Shown: positions 16,719 through 26,266, numbered from the stretch's first letter. The stretch is DNA of 45,514 nucleotides from Chlamydiales bacterium (GCA_016213235.1 JACRBE010000048.1:1-45514); one strand, 5' to 3'. Made by a program: numbers and translations. Notes: generated by a model not told the origin, from the sequence alone.

Positions 16719-17629
16719 AAATAGCAATTATCGGTACAGGGCTTGCAGGCCTCGGTGCTGCGATTTATTTGCAACAGATGATAGAAGATGCTTCTTTCTC
16801 CTTCTTTGATAAAGAAGATAGGGGAGGGGCAACATCAAAAATCGCAACAGGACTATTGCATCCGTATCCCGGTAAACATGGAAGATTGTCTAAAGATGGA
16901 CATGAGGCATATCAAGAGACTCTCAGGCTTGTTCATTATTCAAGCAAGTATACTACTAAACAGGTAGCCGATTTTACTCCTATAGAAAAAATAGTGCTCG
17001 ATGATGATCATTTTTTAGATGAGCATGAAGATATCATCAAGCTTGCACCTTATCGATATTTAATTAAGTCTTCTATTACTGTATTTACGAGCAACTATTT
17101 GGATGGGCTCTATGCAAGCATAAGAAATAAAGAGTTTATCCAAGAAGAGATTAAAGATATAAAACAGCTAGATAGGTTTGATGTGGTGATCATTGCTGCA
17201 GGATTTGGAGTGAAAGATTTTATTGGAGAAGAGGTGTCATTGCGGTATAACAAAGGGCAAGTGTTAAAAGCTAGACACTCAATCAATCGAGGGCTGATTG
17301 GTGGTGGCTATATCGCAAAAACAGAGTATCCTGATATAGTGCATGTAGGATCTACATATGAAAAGAAAGAGCTTTCGTTCGTTCCAAAACAAGATATAGC
17401 AATAGAGTTGATACAAAAACAGATGAGACCCTTTTTCCCAGAAATTGATCAGATGCAATTTATTGATTGCAAGGCAGGTATTCGGGTGTCAAGTGCTCAT
17501 AATTATCTTCCTATAATTAAAAGGCTATCAGAGAAGAGATATCTTTTTACCGCGCTTGGATCAAGAGGACTATTATATCATGCTCTCTTTGGTAGAAAAC
17601 TAGCTGAAATGATCGTTGGTAAAAAATGA
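16715..17629 (+). CDS. FAD-dependent oxidoreductase (DAO family)
   Basis: 304 aa. The N-terminal FAD-binding fold is IAIIGTGLAGLGAAIYL (GxGxxG), followed by a DKEDRGGATSKIATGLLHPYPG segment (split: GGATSKIATGLLHPYPG) like that of the DAO family. A second flavin contact is VVIIAAGFG, and the C-terminal part ends TALGSRGLLYHALFGRKLAEMI. It is short for the family (MnmC C-domain or glycine oxidase are about 350-370 aa). The likely reaction is oxidation of an amine or amino acid; the substrate is not readable. It overlaps both neighbours by 4 bases. Confidence 0.8.
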   Translation: MKIAIIGTGLAGLGAAIYLQQMIEDASFSFFDKEDRGGATSKIATGLLHPYPGKHGRLSKDGHEAYQETLRLVHYSSKYTTKQVADFTPIEKIVLDDDHFLDEHEDIIKLAPYRYLIKSSITVFTSNYLDGLYASIRNKEFIQEEIKDIKQLDRFDVVIIAAGFGVKDFIGEEVSLRYNKGQVLKARHSINRGLIGGGYIAKTEYPDIVHVGSTYEKKELSFVPKQDIAIELIQKQMRPFFPEIDQMQFIDCKAGIRVSSAHNYLPIIKRLSEKRYLFTALGSRGLLYHALFGRKLAEMIVGKK

Positions 17630-18414
17630 GAAAAGGAAAAATCATTGTTTTAGGAACAGGGGGTTCTGCAGGTTCTCCTGCAATTGGCAACCCCAATGCA
17701 AAACAGATCATGCAAGATAGATATAATTATCGTTTGCGCACCTCCATATTAATACAAATTGATCAAAAAAACATTTTGGTAGATCCCGGTCCTGATGTGC
17801 GATACCAAGCGCTTAAATTTGGCATTAATAAATTAGATGGTGTGCTTATCACCCATACGCATTTTGATCATATTGCAGGACTAGATGAGCTAAGGATGTA
17901 TTACTTTGTAAATCATCAACCTAATCATCTGCTTTTATCAAAAGAGAGTTATCAAGATTTAGAAAAGCGCTGTTACTATCTGATAGATCAAACAACGCAG
18001 ATAGTAAATAAAGATCAAAAATATAACTTCCATCTCTTACCAAAAAATGAGGGGACTATCTCTTTTTGTGGAGAAGAGTTTTCTTATTTTAGCTATTACC
18101 AGGCTGGTATGAAAGTAACAGGATTTCGAATAGGATCTTTTGCTTTTGTGACAGATATCAAAGAGTATGATCCCTCTATTTTTCACTATCTGAATGGTCT
18201 TGATGTGTTAATGGTATCTGCCCTTCGTGAAAAAGAATCTCCTGTGCATTTTAATTTTGAAGATGCAGTAGCATTTGCTCGTCAGACAAGGACAAAAGAG
18301 GCCTATTTTGTTCATATTGCACAAGAAGTAGAGCATCATGCAGCCAATAAAAAATTACCTAGTCAATATCAACTTGCCTACGATGGAATGGAGCTAGAAT
18401 TTTATGTCAGATAA
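17626..18414 (+). CDS. metallo-beta-lactamase-fold hydrolase (PhnP-like)
   Basis: 262 aa. The metal-binding motif HTHFDHIAGLDELR lies at about 85-98, preceded by VDPGPDVRYQAL. Later ligands are probably D190 in FVTDIKEYD and a C-terminal H in YFVHIAQEVEHH. The layout matches the PhnP/RNase Z-like branch, which cleaves phosphodiesters. In Chlamydia trachomatis a homologue lies next to hflX, the same order as here. The native substrate is unknown. The gene overlaps hflX by 11 bases. Confidence 0.86.
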   Translation: MRKGKIIVLGTGGSAGSPAIGNPNAKQIMQDRYNYRLRTSILIQIDQKNILVDPGPDVRYQALKFGINKLDGVLITHTHFDHIAGLDELRMYYFVNHQPNHLLLSKESYQDLEKRCYYLIDQTTQIVNKDQKYNFHLLPKNEGTISFCGEEFSYFSYYQAGMKVTGFRIGSFAFVTDIKEYDPSIFHYLNGLDVLMVSALREKESPVHFNFEDAVAFARQTRTKEAYFVHIAQEVEHHAANKKLPSQYQLAYDGMELEFYVR

Positions 18415-19708
18415 TGAAAAACTATATGAAGATGAACGCTATGAAATAGAAGATTTAAAAACAGCAATGCTCGTTGGTGTTTATATCAATAAACAACAGG
18501 AAGAGGAGTGTTTAGAACACTTAAATGAATTACAAAGACTGACAGAGACATTTGGATTAGAGGTTGTTCATAAAGAAAAGTGTTTTATCAGGAAATATGA
18601 TGCAGGGACGTATGTTACAGAAGGTAAGTTAAAGGAGCTTGCAGAAAAAGCAAACGAGATAAAAGCAGATGTCATTATCTTTGATGATGAAGTATCACCT
18701 AATCAGCAGAGAAACATAGAGAAAATCTTTGGAAGGCCAACCATTGATCGAACAGAACTCATTATTGAAGTGTTTGCTCAGCGTGCACATACCAAAGAAG
18801 CGACTCTTCAAATAGAGCTTGCCAAAATCCGGTATCAAATGCCGCGCCTGAAAAGACTATGGACTCACCTTTCTAGGCAACGTGTGAGTGGAAAAGGTCA
18901 TTTAAAAGGGGAAGGGGAAAAGCAAATCGAGATCGATAAGCGCATCTTGAAAAAAAGAATCACGCGTTTAGAAGAAGAGATTAGTATTGTTAGAAAACAA
19001 AGAGAAGAACAAAGAAAGGCAAGAATACGCTCTAGAATTCCCACTCTTGCTATTGTAGGGTATACCAACGTAGGAAAATCTACGCTGCTTAATGCTCTTA
19101 CCAATGCAGGAGTACTGGAAGAAGATAAATTGTTTGCAACACTAGATACAACAACAAGAAAATTTACACTTCCCAATCATCAAACAATCTTACTCATCGA
19201 TACCGTGGGATTTATCCGTAAACTGCCGCATACTCTTGTTGCAGCTTTTAAAAGTACACTCGAAGAGGTTTGCTACACCGATATTTTGCTGCATCTGGTA
19301 GATGTCGCGCACACAAGCGCAGAAGAACAGGCTAAAACAACACTGGAAGTACTTAAAGAGCTTGGAGCAGCAAATAAACCCATCATCACGGTATTAAATA
19401 AGATAGATCTTTTAGAAAATAAAGGTCAGATCAATCGGTTTAGAATATTATATCCCCATGTTGTTGCTATTTCTGCTCATACCAAAGAAGGCTTTGATGA
19501 GTTTTTAGAAAAAATCACACAATTGCTTGCATCCCTTAGAAAGGTTGTGAAACTTCGTATCCCACAAAGCCATTATGCATTTGTTAGCAGACTACAAAGG
19601 GATGCAAAGATAATAGAAATGGATTATGAAGGTAATGATATTGTTCTAACAGCAGAAATACCACAGATTATGGAACATGAAGTGATACCTTTTGCTGAGA
19701 AAAGTTGA
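18404..19708 (+). CDS. hflX: GTPase HflX
   Basis: 434 aa, a normal length. The N-terminal HflX domain (GTYVTEGKLKELAEKA, DVIIFDDEVSPNQQRNIE) binds nucleotide and the large ribosomal subunit. A coiled linker (about 165-205) follows, then the Ras-like G domain with G1 GYTNVGKST, G3 DTVGFIRKLPH and G4 NKID. The conserved VSGKGHLKGEGEKQIE motif lies just before the linker. HflX splits stalled 70S ribosomes under stress. It is the last gene of the operon and overlaps the 3' end of marC by 41 bases on the other strand. Confidence 0.95.
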   Translation: MSDNEKLYEDERYEIEDLKTAMLVGVYINKQQEEECLEHLNELQRLTETFGLEVVHKEKCFIRKYDAGTYVTEGKLKELAEKANEIKADVIIFDDEVSPNQQRNIEKIFGRPTIDRTELIIEVFAQRAHTKEATLQIELAKIRYQMPRLKRLWTHLSRQRVSGKGHLKGEGEKQIEIDKRILKKRITRLEEEISIVRKQREEQRKARIRSRIPTLAIVGYTNVGKSTLLNALTNAGVLEEDKLFATLDTTTRKFTLPNHQTILLIDTVGFIRKLPHTLVAAFKSTLEEVCYTDILLHLVDVAHTSAEEQAKTTLEVLKELGAANKPIITVLNKIDLLENKGQINRFRILYPHVVAISAHTKEGFDEFLEKITQLLASLRKVVKLRIPQSHYAFVSRLQRDAKIIEMDYEGNDIVLTAEIPQIMEHEVIPFAEKS

Positions 19709-20285
19709 TTTTAACTGTTTCTACTATCCCATTCACTAACATGTTCATAGCGATTAAAATGATGATCATTCCGCCAAAGCGCTCCAGTCCGATCATTCCC
19801 CGATCACTAAGTACATACTTAATAGTAGATGCCGCAAGGAGAATAATTAAAGAAAAAAACCAGGCAATAAAAATAACACTCATGACAAGTCCTGCATTAC
19901 CTAGCGCATGATGAATGATGATTGTTGTTGTAATAGCACCAGGTCCTGCAATGGTTGGGACAGCAAGAGGCACTAAAATAGGTTCATGATCTAAAGAGTC
20001 AATCTCCTGTTTCTCCAGGGGAAAGAGCATGCGTACTGCAACAAGTACCAATAAAAATCCCCCCGCAATTTCAATAATGGATTTATTGATATTGAGCACA
20101 TTGAGTATTTTTTCTCCAAACAGCCCAAATAATATTAAAATTAGCAGAGCAAGTAACATCTCTCTTATAATGATAGCGCGTTGTTTTTTAGCGTTAAATT
20201 TGACAAGAAGCCCAACAAATAGGGGTATACAGCCGATGGCATTAAGCACTAAAAATAGAGAAATTACCGCAGTCCAAAAATTCAT
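19668..20285 (-). CDS. MarC-family integral membrane protein
   Basis: 205 aa, six hydrophobic helices. Family marks are LVLNAIGCIPLFVGL in helix 1, the glycine-rich IAGGFLLVLVAVRMLFP, and the highly conserved PLAVPTIAGPGAITTTII near residue 107. MarC proteins (NAAT group) sit in the inner membrane; their substrate is not settled. Its 3' end overlaps hflX convergently. It is divergent from mtaB, with a 78-bp gap that must hold both promoters. Confidence 0.92.
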   Translation of the reverse strand: MNFWTAVISLFLVLNAIGCIPLFVGLLVKFNAKKQRAIIIREMLLALLILILFGLFGEKILNVLNINKSIIEIAGGFLLVLVAVRMLFPLEKQEIDSLDHEPILVPLAVPTIAGPGAITTTIIIHHALGNAGLVMSVIFIAWFFSLIILLAASTIKYVLSDRGMIGLERFGGMIIILIAMNMLVNGIVETVKINFSQQKVSLHVP

Positions 20286-20363
20286 AAGATCTCAAAGGCC
20301 CCCTATCTTCATCCATAATAAGATTGTTTTTTTTAATCAATTACTTTGGCATAATTTATCACC

Positions 20364-21632
20364 ATGAATAGAAAAAAATTTTTAATTTCCACCCTTGGGT
20401 GCAGAACCAATCAGTATGAGTCTCAGGCTTATCGAGATCAACTCTTATCACTTGGTTTTGAAGAATCGACAAATAACCATGATGCAGATATTTGTATTGT
20501 AAATACCTGTACTGTTACAGAATCTGCCGACCAAAAAAGCAAATATCAAATTAAACAGCTCCATAAACAACACCCTCAGGCAAAGATTTATGTGACAGGG
20601 TGCCTTGCAGAGAGAGAAAGAGATCTGCTAGCAACATTTGGGGGAGTTGATAAGGTTATTCCTAATCTAGAAAAAGAAAAATTATTGCAAATAGCGCTTC
20701 CGGAGGAAGAAAATTTGCCAGAATTTGCCATTAAACGATTCGAGTCGCATACAAGAGCATTTATAAAAGTGCAAGACGGCTGTAACTCTTTTTGCTCTTA
20801 TTGCATTATACCCTATGTCAGGGGTAGATCTAGATCTAAAACCATACCCCAGATTATTGAAGAAATTAAAGAGCTAGGGGCAAATGGCTATAAAGAAATT
20901 GTTTTAACAGGGATCAATATTGGAGATTTTGATGGTGGTGTTTCAAAAGGAGAACTTAAGAAAAGATTATCAGACATTGTATATGCAGTTGATGAAATAG
21001 AGGGAATTGAGCGTATCCGCATTTCCTCCATTGATCCGGATGAAGTAGAAGATGACTTATTAAATGCTCTTATTACCTGTAAAAAGGCATGCAAAAGCAT
21101 GCATATTGTGCTTCAAGCTGGCTCCAATACCATTTTAAAAAGAATGAATCGCAAGTACACTATCCAGGAGTTTTATGAGGCTACAAGGAAGTTGACAAGC
21201 GCTCATCCCGATTTTACCTTTACAACGGATGTTATTGTTGGATTTCCAGGAGAAACAGAGAAAGACTTTGAAGAGACCATGAATGTAATGAAAAAAGTGC
21301 AGTTTGCCAAAGTACATATGTTTCCTTTTAGTGTAAGACCTGGCACTAGAGCGGCTCGTTTTAAAGAGTTTATTGCACCAGAGATCATTAGCCAAAGAAA
21401 AGAAGAGGTGCTACGACTCGCAGAGCAAATTGCATTTGATCTGCGTGCAAACTATGTAGGAAGGAATATGAAGGTATTACTCGAGTCAAAAGAAGATGGA
21501 GAATGTCTGTTTGGGCATACAGATAATTTTCTTCCTGTTTTTGTAAAAGGCTATCATCTAAAACCAAATGATATCGTGCAAGTAAAGTTAATAGAAAATA
21601 CAGAAAAAGGATTGATGGGATGCGTTATATAA
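20364..21632 (+). CDS. mtaB: tRNA t6A37 methylthiotransferase MtaB
   Basis: 422 aa. The N-terminal UPF0004 domain carries the three auxiliary-cluster cysteines in TLGCRTNQYES, VNTCTVT and VTGCLAE. The radical-SAM motif is NSFCSYCIIPYVRGRSRS (about 143-160). A TRAM-like C-terminal domain follows. GCRTNQYES instead of MiaB's GCQMN places it in the MtaB branch, which converts t6A37 to ms2t6A37 in ANN-decoding tRNAs. A separate MiaB is encoded at 26946-28289. The stop overlaps the next gene by 13 bases, so the two are coupled. Confidence 0.93.
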   Translation: MNRKKFLISTLGCRTNQYESQAYRDQLLSLGFEESTNNHDADICIVNTCTVTESADQKSKYQIKQLHKQHPQAKIYVTGCLAERERDLLATFGGVDKVIPNLEKEKLLQIALPEEENLPEFAIKRFESHTRAFIKVQDGCNSFCSYCIIPYVRGRSRSKTIPQIIEEIKELGANGYKEIVLTGINIGDFDGGVSKGELKKRLSDIVYAVDEIEGIERIRISSIDPDEVEDDLLNALITCKKACKSMHIVLQAGSNTILKRMNRKYTIQEFYEATRKLTSAHPDFTFTTDVIVGFPGETEKDFEETMNVMKKVQFAKVHMFPFSVRPGTRAARFKEFIAPEIISQRKEEVLRLAEQIAFDLRANYVGRNMKVLLESKEDGECLFGHTDNFLPVFVKGYHLKPNDIVQVKLIENTEKGLMGCVI

Positions 21633-22621
21633 AAATAGCAACAAAGATGATCACGTTTACCCATAGCTATGGCTCTACAGTGTTATTGCCCGCCTCTTCT
21701 TGCGCTATTACAGCATATCCTACCAAGGTCATCATTGAAGATATTATTACTCATAAGATTCAAGAGTTTGACATAGCCTTAACAGGTCCTGTCAAAAACT
21801 TTTGTCTTATCCAAGATATGGAAAAAGGGCACGTGCGTATCTGTGGTAATTATCGTGAGGGTTTTGCTCTTTTTACTATTGAATTAAAAGATGGGATTCA
21901 TTTTTTTGCTAAAAAGGCGCCGACATGCATTAAAGGTTTTTCCCATCATATACAGGGCCTTTTTTCAGCAACATCTCAAACAACTCCAAAGTTAGATTTG
22001 GGTATTTCAAAAAAGTTAGATCTCGATTGTATTCGCTATCGCCTGGATGTAAGAGAGATTGTTCCTGTTTTATTCAAGCTATCTACTCTCACATCAACAC
22101 CAAATCCGACTCAAAAAATAGAGATACCACTTCTTGTAAAATTGCAGACTGCTATTCAATGCCATGATAAATTGCACCTTGGTGAAATACTAAAGCAAAT
22201 CTATTTGGCTTATTTTTCTAAAGGGCTTGTCCCAAGATTTATTGATGGAGAGTATCAAGGTATCATCAATGATATGCCATTCATGAAGGAAAATCCTTTA
22301 GATATCTTGGAACAACTCTCTTCTTTAATTGCTTCGATGTTTTGCACGAAAGTTGACAATAAGTTGATCATATTGCCATCTATTCCCAAAGAGTTTGTAT
22401 GTGGACGAGGACTGCATTTCCAGGTAGAAGATATGAGTGTATCTTTTCTTTGGAAAAGCAACTTGCTGCAGCGACTCATTATTGAAAATGGATCAGATGT
22501 CGATATAATGATAGAATCAAAGGGGATAAAACAATATCGCTATAGATCTAAATTTCACTCTACAAAAGATTCTATTTTCCTTAAAAAAGGTATTCATTAC
22601 TTTGATCGTTTTATGAAATAA
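21620..22621 (+). CDS. hypothetical protein, coupled to mtaB
   Basis: 333 aa, not recognised with confidence. Mixed alpha/beta; no signal peptide or membrane helix. The C-terminal third (IILPSIPKEFVCGRGLHF, then VSFLWKSNLLQRLIIENGS) resembles the small C-terminal beta domain of GH95/GH65-type glycoside hydrolases (LLPALPxxWxxG...). The catalytic barrel those enzymes need is not evident. The ATG lies inside the 3' end of mtaB, implying translational coupling. The role is unknown; the glycosidase resemblance is weak. Confidence 0.7.
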   Translation: MRYIKIATKMITFTHSYGSTVLLPASSCAITAYPTKVIIEDIITHKIQEFDIALTGPVKNFCLIQDMEKGHVRICGNYREGFALFTIELKDGIHFFAKKAPTCIKGFSHHIQGLFSATSQTTPKLDLGISKKLDLDCIRYRLDVREIVPVLFKLSTLTSTPNPTQKIEIPLLVKLQTAIQCHDKLHLGEILKQIYLAYFSKGLVPRFIDGEYQGIINDMPFMKENPLDILEQLSSLIASMFCTKVDNKLIILPSIPKEFVCGRGLHFQVEDMSVSFLWKSNLLQRLIIENGSDVDIMIESKGIKQYRYRSKFHSTKDSIFLKKGIHYFDRFMK

Positions 22622-22739
22622 CAAAACCTTCATAACCACAAACACCTGTACGGGGAGAATTGACAAGAGACGGTAGCATGTAAGAGCAAATAAGATCGGC
22701 TGTTGTATTACACAGTTCGCAATAGAATCGGAGGATCAT
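22611..22739 (-). CDS. possible 42-aa Cys-containing protein
   Basis: This is a short minus-strand frame with four cysteines and protein-like composition (YCELCNTTADLICSYML). Its ATGA overlaps the stop of the frame ending just upstream, and its own stop overlaps the end of the 333-aa gene. A second minus-strand start with a good ribosome site (GGAG, 7 bases before ATG 22818) opens a 17-codon frame that stops in a run of seven A residues at about 22765. The two may be pieces of one small frameshifted gene or chance. Otherwise the 330-bp gap 22622-22951 holds only AT-rich sequence before ligA. Confidence 0.25.
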   Translation of the reverse strand: MILRFYCELCNTTADLICSYMLPSLVNSPRTGVCGYEGFVIS

Positions 22740-22951
22740 TTTGCATAAGTAGCGTTACCTTTTTTTAAGGACAGGCGGCAACTAGTTCCAAGACTCTTAT
22801 TCCTCCAGTAGCAGCCATAATTATTCTCCGTTCTATTTATAGAATAAACGGACGTATGGAATGATATATTAATTAATAAAAAACCAATTTTATTATTCTA
22901 GAGTCAAAAAAGTAATTATTGTAACATGGAAAAATACACAGGTGTTTTTCC

Positions 22952-24940
22952 ATGAACAAAGAAGATTATTTCAAGCTCATTGAAGAGATTCGTGAACATG
23001 ACATTCATTACTATATCGAAGCAAGACCTATTATTTCTGACTATGAATATGATCAGCTTTATAAAAAAATCGAGCAGACAGAAAAAGAACATCCTGATTG
23101 GATTATATCTGATTCTCCCACCCAAAATATAAAAGATTCTCTCCATAAAGGATTTGTACAAGTAAAACATCACACTCCCATGATGTCTCTTACCAATACC
23201 TATTCACAAGAAGAGCTTGTTGATTTTATGCATCGAGTAGAAAAATTGCTCGAAAAAAAAGAGGTAATTTATTGCGTAGAGTTAAAAATGGATGGGCTTG
23301 CAATCTCTTTGCATAATGAAGATGGCTTTTTTATCAGAGGAGTAACAAGAGGGGATGGAGAATATGGAGATGATGTTACCAATAACTTAAGAACCATTAA
23401 AAACCTTCCACTAAAACTAAAAGGAAAAGTCCCTGGCTTTATAGAGATTCGTGCAGAGGTTTTTATGCCGCTGGAAGTGTTTCATGAGCTAAACACAGAG
23501 AAAGAAGAGGCTGGAGAGCAAATATATGCTAATCCAAGAAATGCCGCTGCAGGATCATTAAAATTACTCGATTCCAAGGAGGTTTTTGCTCGAAGGCTCT
23601 CTATTTATGCTTATGGAATAGAAGGAGTAAAAACAATCCATTCACAATATGACGTACACCACATTCTTAAAACATGGGGGCTACCCTCTTTTTCTCAACA
23701 TCATTATGCACAAGTTTCCTCTATTGATGAGTTAATGGATTTTGCAGATAAAATTGAAAAAGAGCGCAACCACTTGCCATTTGAAATCGATGGTATCGTA
23801 GTGAAACTAGACTCCATCGGAGATAGAGAGTCTCTTGGTACTACTGCCAAAAGCCCTAGATGGGCAGTTGCTTATAAATTTGCACCACAACAAGCAAAGA
23901 CTGTGATTAAAGAAATCACCGTCCAAGTGGGAAGAACTGGCGTGCTTACTCCTGTTGCAGAATTAGAGCCTGTTTTTGTTTCAGGAAGTATGATAGCAAG
24001 AGCTACGCTTCATAATTTAGAAGAGATTCACCGAAAAGATATCAGAGTGCATGATACGGTAGTGATTGAAAAAGGGGGAGATGTCATCCCAAAGGTTGTA
24101 TCTGTTGACCCATCAAAGAGATCCGCGCATACGAAACCATGGCACATGCCAGTGCATTGCCCTATGTGCAATGCCTCAGTAGAACATCATGAAGGTGAGG
24201 TTGCATATAGATGTCCAAATCATACAGGATGTCCTGGACAAAACATCCAACGAATCATCTTTTTTACCTCAAAAAAAGCGATGAATATAGAAAACCTCGG
24301 TAGTAGGTTAGTGGAACGCTTTGTAAGAATTGGTCTTATTAAGTCTATTAGTGATATTTATCGTATCACTGCCTCAGATTTAGAACCTCTAGAAGGGTTT
24401 AAGGAAAAATCAATTACCAATCTTCTAAAAAGTATTGAAGAGTCAAAACAATGCGCTCTTCACCGTTTTATATTAGCCCTTGGAATAAAAAATGTGGGAG
24501 AAGAGACTGCACTGCTACTGGCCAGTCATTTTGAAACACTGGAAAATATTAAGAAGGCCACGATAGAAAATCTAGAAGAAATAGAGGGAGTTGGTCCTGT
24601 TGTGGCAGCATCTATTTGTCAGTTTTTCCAGCATGAAAACCAATTAAAAGAAATACAAGACCTTCTAGATCTTGGTGTATCACCAATATCTCCAAAAAAG
24701 AGGAAACAAAGCCATCATTCCTTTGCAGATAAGACATTTGTTTTGACAGGAACATTAGAAAAATACTCGCGCTCAGAGGCGGGTGAGCTTATTCAAGAAA
24801 GAGGAGGAAAAGTATCTAGTAGTATCAGTAGCAATACCGATTTTCTTCTTGTTGGAAAAGATCCAGGCTCTAAACTCGATAAAGCAAAAAAACTACATGT
24901 CACCATCATGGATGAAGAAGAGTTTTTAAAGCATCTTTAA
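22952..24940 (+). CDS. ligA: NAD-dependent DNA ligase
   Basis: 662 aa, full length. The Ia domain (EHDIHYYIEARPIISDYEYD) binds NMN. The adenylation domain has the AMP-accepting lysine in VELKMDGLAISL (KxDG), then YANPRNAAAGSLK and PFEIDGIVVKLD. The OB fold starts TVQVGRTGVLTPVAELEPV. A four-cysteine zinc finger (CPMCNAS and CPNHTGC) follows, then helix-hairpin-helix repeats and a C-terminal BRCT domain beginning about residue 588 (FADKTFVLTGTLEKYSR). It seals nicks in replication and repair. It stands alone, with an unknown gene converging from the other strand. Confidence 0.97.
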   Translation: MNKEDYFKLIEEIREHDIHYYIEARPIISDYEYDQLYKKIEQTEKEHPDWIISDSPTQNIKDSLHKGFVQVKHHTPMMSLTNTYSQEELVDFMHRVEKLLEKKEVIYCVELKMDGLAISLHNEDGFFIRGVTRGDGEYGDDVTNNLRTIKNLPLKLKGKVPGFIEIRAEVFMPLEVFHELNTEKEEAGEQIYANPRNAAAGSLKLLDSKEVFARRLSIYAYGIEGVKTIHSQYDVHHILKTWGLPSFSQHHYAQVSSIDELMDFADKIEKERNHLPFEIDGIVVKLDSIGDRESLGTTAKSPRWAVAYKFAPQQAKTVIKEITVQVGRTGVLTPVAELEPVFVSGSMIARATLHNLEEIHRKDIRVHDTVVIEKGGDVIPKVVSVDPSKRSAHTKPWHMPVHCPMCNASVEHHEGEVAYRCPNHTGCPGQNIQRIIFFTSKKAMNIENLGSRLVERFVRIGLIKSISDIYRITASDLEPLEGFKEKSITNLLKSIEESKQCALHRFILALGIKNVGEETALLLASHFETLENIKKATIENLEEIEGVGPVVAASICQFFQHENQLKEIQDLLDLGVSPISPKKRKQSHHSFADKTFVLTGTLEKYSRSEAGELIQERGGKVSSSISSNTDFLLVGKDPGSKLDKAKKLHVTIMDEEEFLKHL

Positions 24941-24945
24941 CCAGA

Positions 24946-25227
24946 TTATAATTTCTTAGTCCGGTCAGGAGTTAAAGGAGATGCTTGAGTATTTGGTCTA
25001 GTAATGATAGATTGTGCAGCGGAAGAACTCTTTCCCGTTGTATTACCCCGTGGTTGTTTTCGGCTAGCATCAAATTTAAATGTGCTAGTGGATCTCGGAG
25101 TAAATGGAGGATTAGTATCAACAAACATAGATACAGTATCGCTAGTGTCTTTAAGTGGATCAGTCTTGCCACTTGTAGGTCTTGTAGGCTCTGATGGAGA
25201 AATAGGATGTGAATCGCCAACTCGCAT
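24946..25227 (-). CDS. small Ser/Thr/Pro-rich hypothetical protein
   Basis: 93 aa, not recognised. It appears disordered throughout: Ser, Thr, Pro, Lys and Asp dominate (GDSHPISPSEPTRPTSGK) with no hydrophobic core. ATG at 25227 has AGGT 8 bases upstream. Three other frames are open across the same DNA, so the coding frame is not certain; this one has the best start. It ends 5 bp from the ligA stop. It could be a short secreted effector, or non-coding. Confidence 0.4.
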   Translation of the reverse strand: MRVGDSHPISPSEPTRPTSGKTDPLKDTSDTVSMFVDTNPPFTPRSTSTFKFDASRKQPRGNTTGKSSSAAQSIITRPNTQASPLTPDRTKKL

Positions 25228-25311
25228 AATGCTACCTGATTGTTTGTTTTAGTTATTTAATTAAACGAAACAGGTTAATATTTCAAATAAAAATTATTGA
25301 GATTTTTTAAT

Positions 25312-26184
25312 TTATACAAAATTGAATGCATCATTGGTTCTAAAATACGTATCTTGAAAAGCTTGATGTGCAAGCTCTTTTTTCTTCACCCCTAAAATAA
25401 GATATAAAGGGGAGGTATATCCTAGATATTTTCTTTGTAGTTGATCAAGGGAGTTGGATTCTATTGCTACATACCAGATCGTATCTATTTCAGGGTGATT
25501 ATATAACGTCTCTTTAATGATCTTATTGATACCAAAAAAGTAACGTTCCCCTGTTTCTTTAACACTTCCAAGTAAATGATATTGCCGGCTTAAGGTGGGA
25601 GCTATGACAGCAATATGCGCTCCATGAAAAGGATATAGATCATCAAAGCTAGATTCTATCTCTGCGTCGATCTGTTTAATTAAGCTTTGTGCAAGAGCTC
25701 TATCCACCTTTAAATAAACCAGACCAGACGTATCGTGAAATAACTGCCCTTTTAAGGAAAAAGATAATTTAATATTTGCTGTAAGGGTCTCTTGGTGACC
25801 TTTTTTCCCCTCTTTAATAAGAGGATAGGAAAAGGTAGGGATTTTTAGGTGGGGTATAGTCGGTATGAAAATGCTCATAAAAGGCTCCACGCTAAATTCA
25901 TGCTCTTTTTTAAGCTGATAAAAGAGAGAATATGCATCAACAAGGTGTAAATCTTTTTTTGACTGCTTTTTTGAAGAAAAGAGTTTAAAGGGATGTCTCA
26001 GATAAGTTAGGAAAGATGCAAAAGTAGAGGGGTTTTTTCTATTTGATTGAATCTCTTTAACTAATGACAAATCAAAAAAAATCTTACTATCTTTTTGAAT
26101 ATATACATATTTTTTCCTCATAGAGGAATTAGAAGAAAAAACTGGTGAATAAAAATTTAAATTAGACAGTCTTTTTGTTTGCAT
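25312..26184 (-). CDS. hypothetical protein, degenerate 2H-phosphoesterase-like
   Basis: 290 aa from ATG 26184; a TTG five codons upstream (26199) is the alternative. Residues 1-90 are basic and lack a domain. The C-terminal half recalls 2H (LigT-like, 'Swiss army knife') phosphoesterases of intracellular bacteria. HGAHIAVIAPT holds the first HxV/T-type motif, followed about 60 residues later by the usual WYVAIES..LDQLQRKYLG segment. Where the second HxT/S motif should be, the protein reads SPLYLILGVKK, so the second histidine is gone. It is probably inactive as a 2H enzyme or acts by another mechanism. The family assignment rests on motif order only. Confidence 0.55.
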   Translation of the reverse strand: MQTKRLSNLNFYSPVFSSNSSMRKKYVYIQKDSKIFFDLSLVKEIQSNRKNPSTFASFLTYLRHPFKLFSSKKQSKKDLHLVDAYSLFYQLKKEHEFSVEPFMSIFIPTIPHLKIPTFSYPLIKEGKKGHQETLTANIKLSFSLKGQLFHDTSGLVYLKVDRALAQSLIKQIDAEIESSFDDLYPFHGAHIAVIAPTLSRQYHLLGSVKETGERYFFGINKIIKETLYNHPEIDTIWYVAIESNSLDQLQRKYLGYTSPLYLILGVKKKELAHQAFQDTYFRTNDAFNFV

Positions 26185-26266
26185 AATATTTTTTTTCAAG
26201 TATCTTAGACAAAATTATAAGTTATATAACGTTATTAGTAAATCACCTATATATAGGAGTGTATAT

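Noticed and set aside
25004..25252. Alternative frames over 24972-25252 on both strands
   Set aside because: Four frames are open because of base composition. Only the minus-strand frame from 25227 has a reasonable ribosome site, and even that is held at low confidence.
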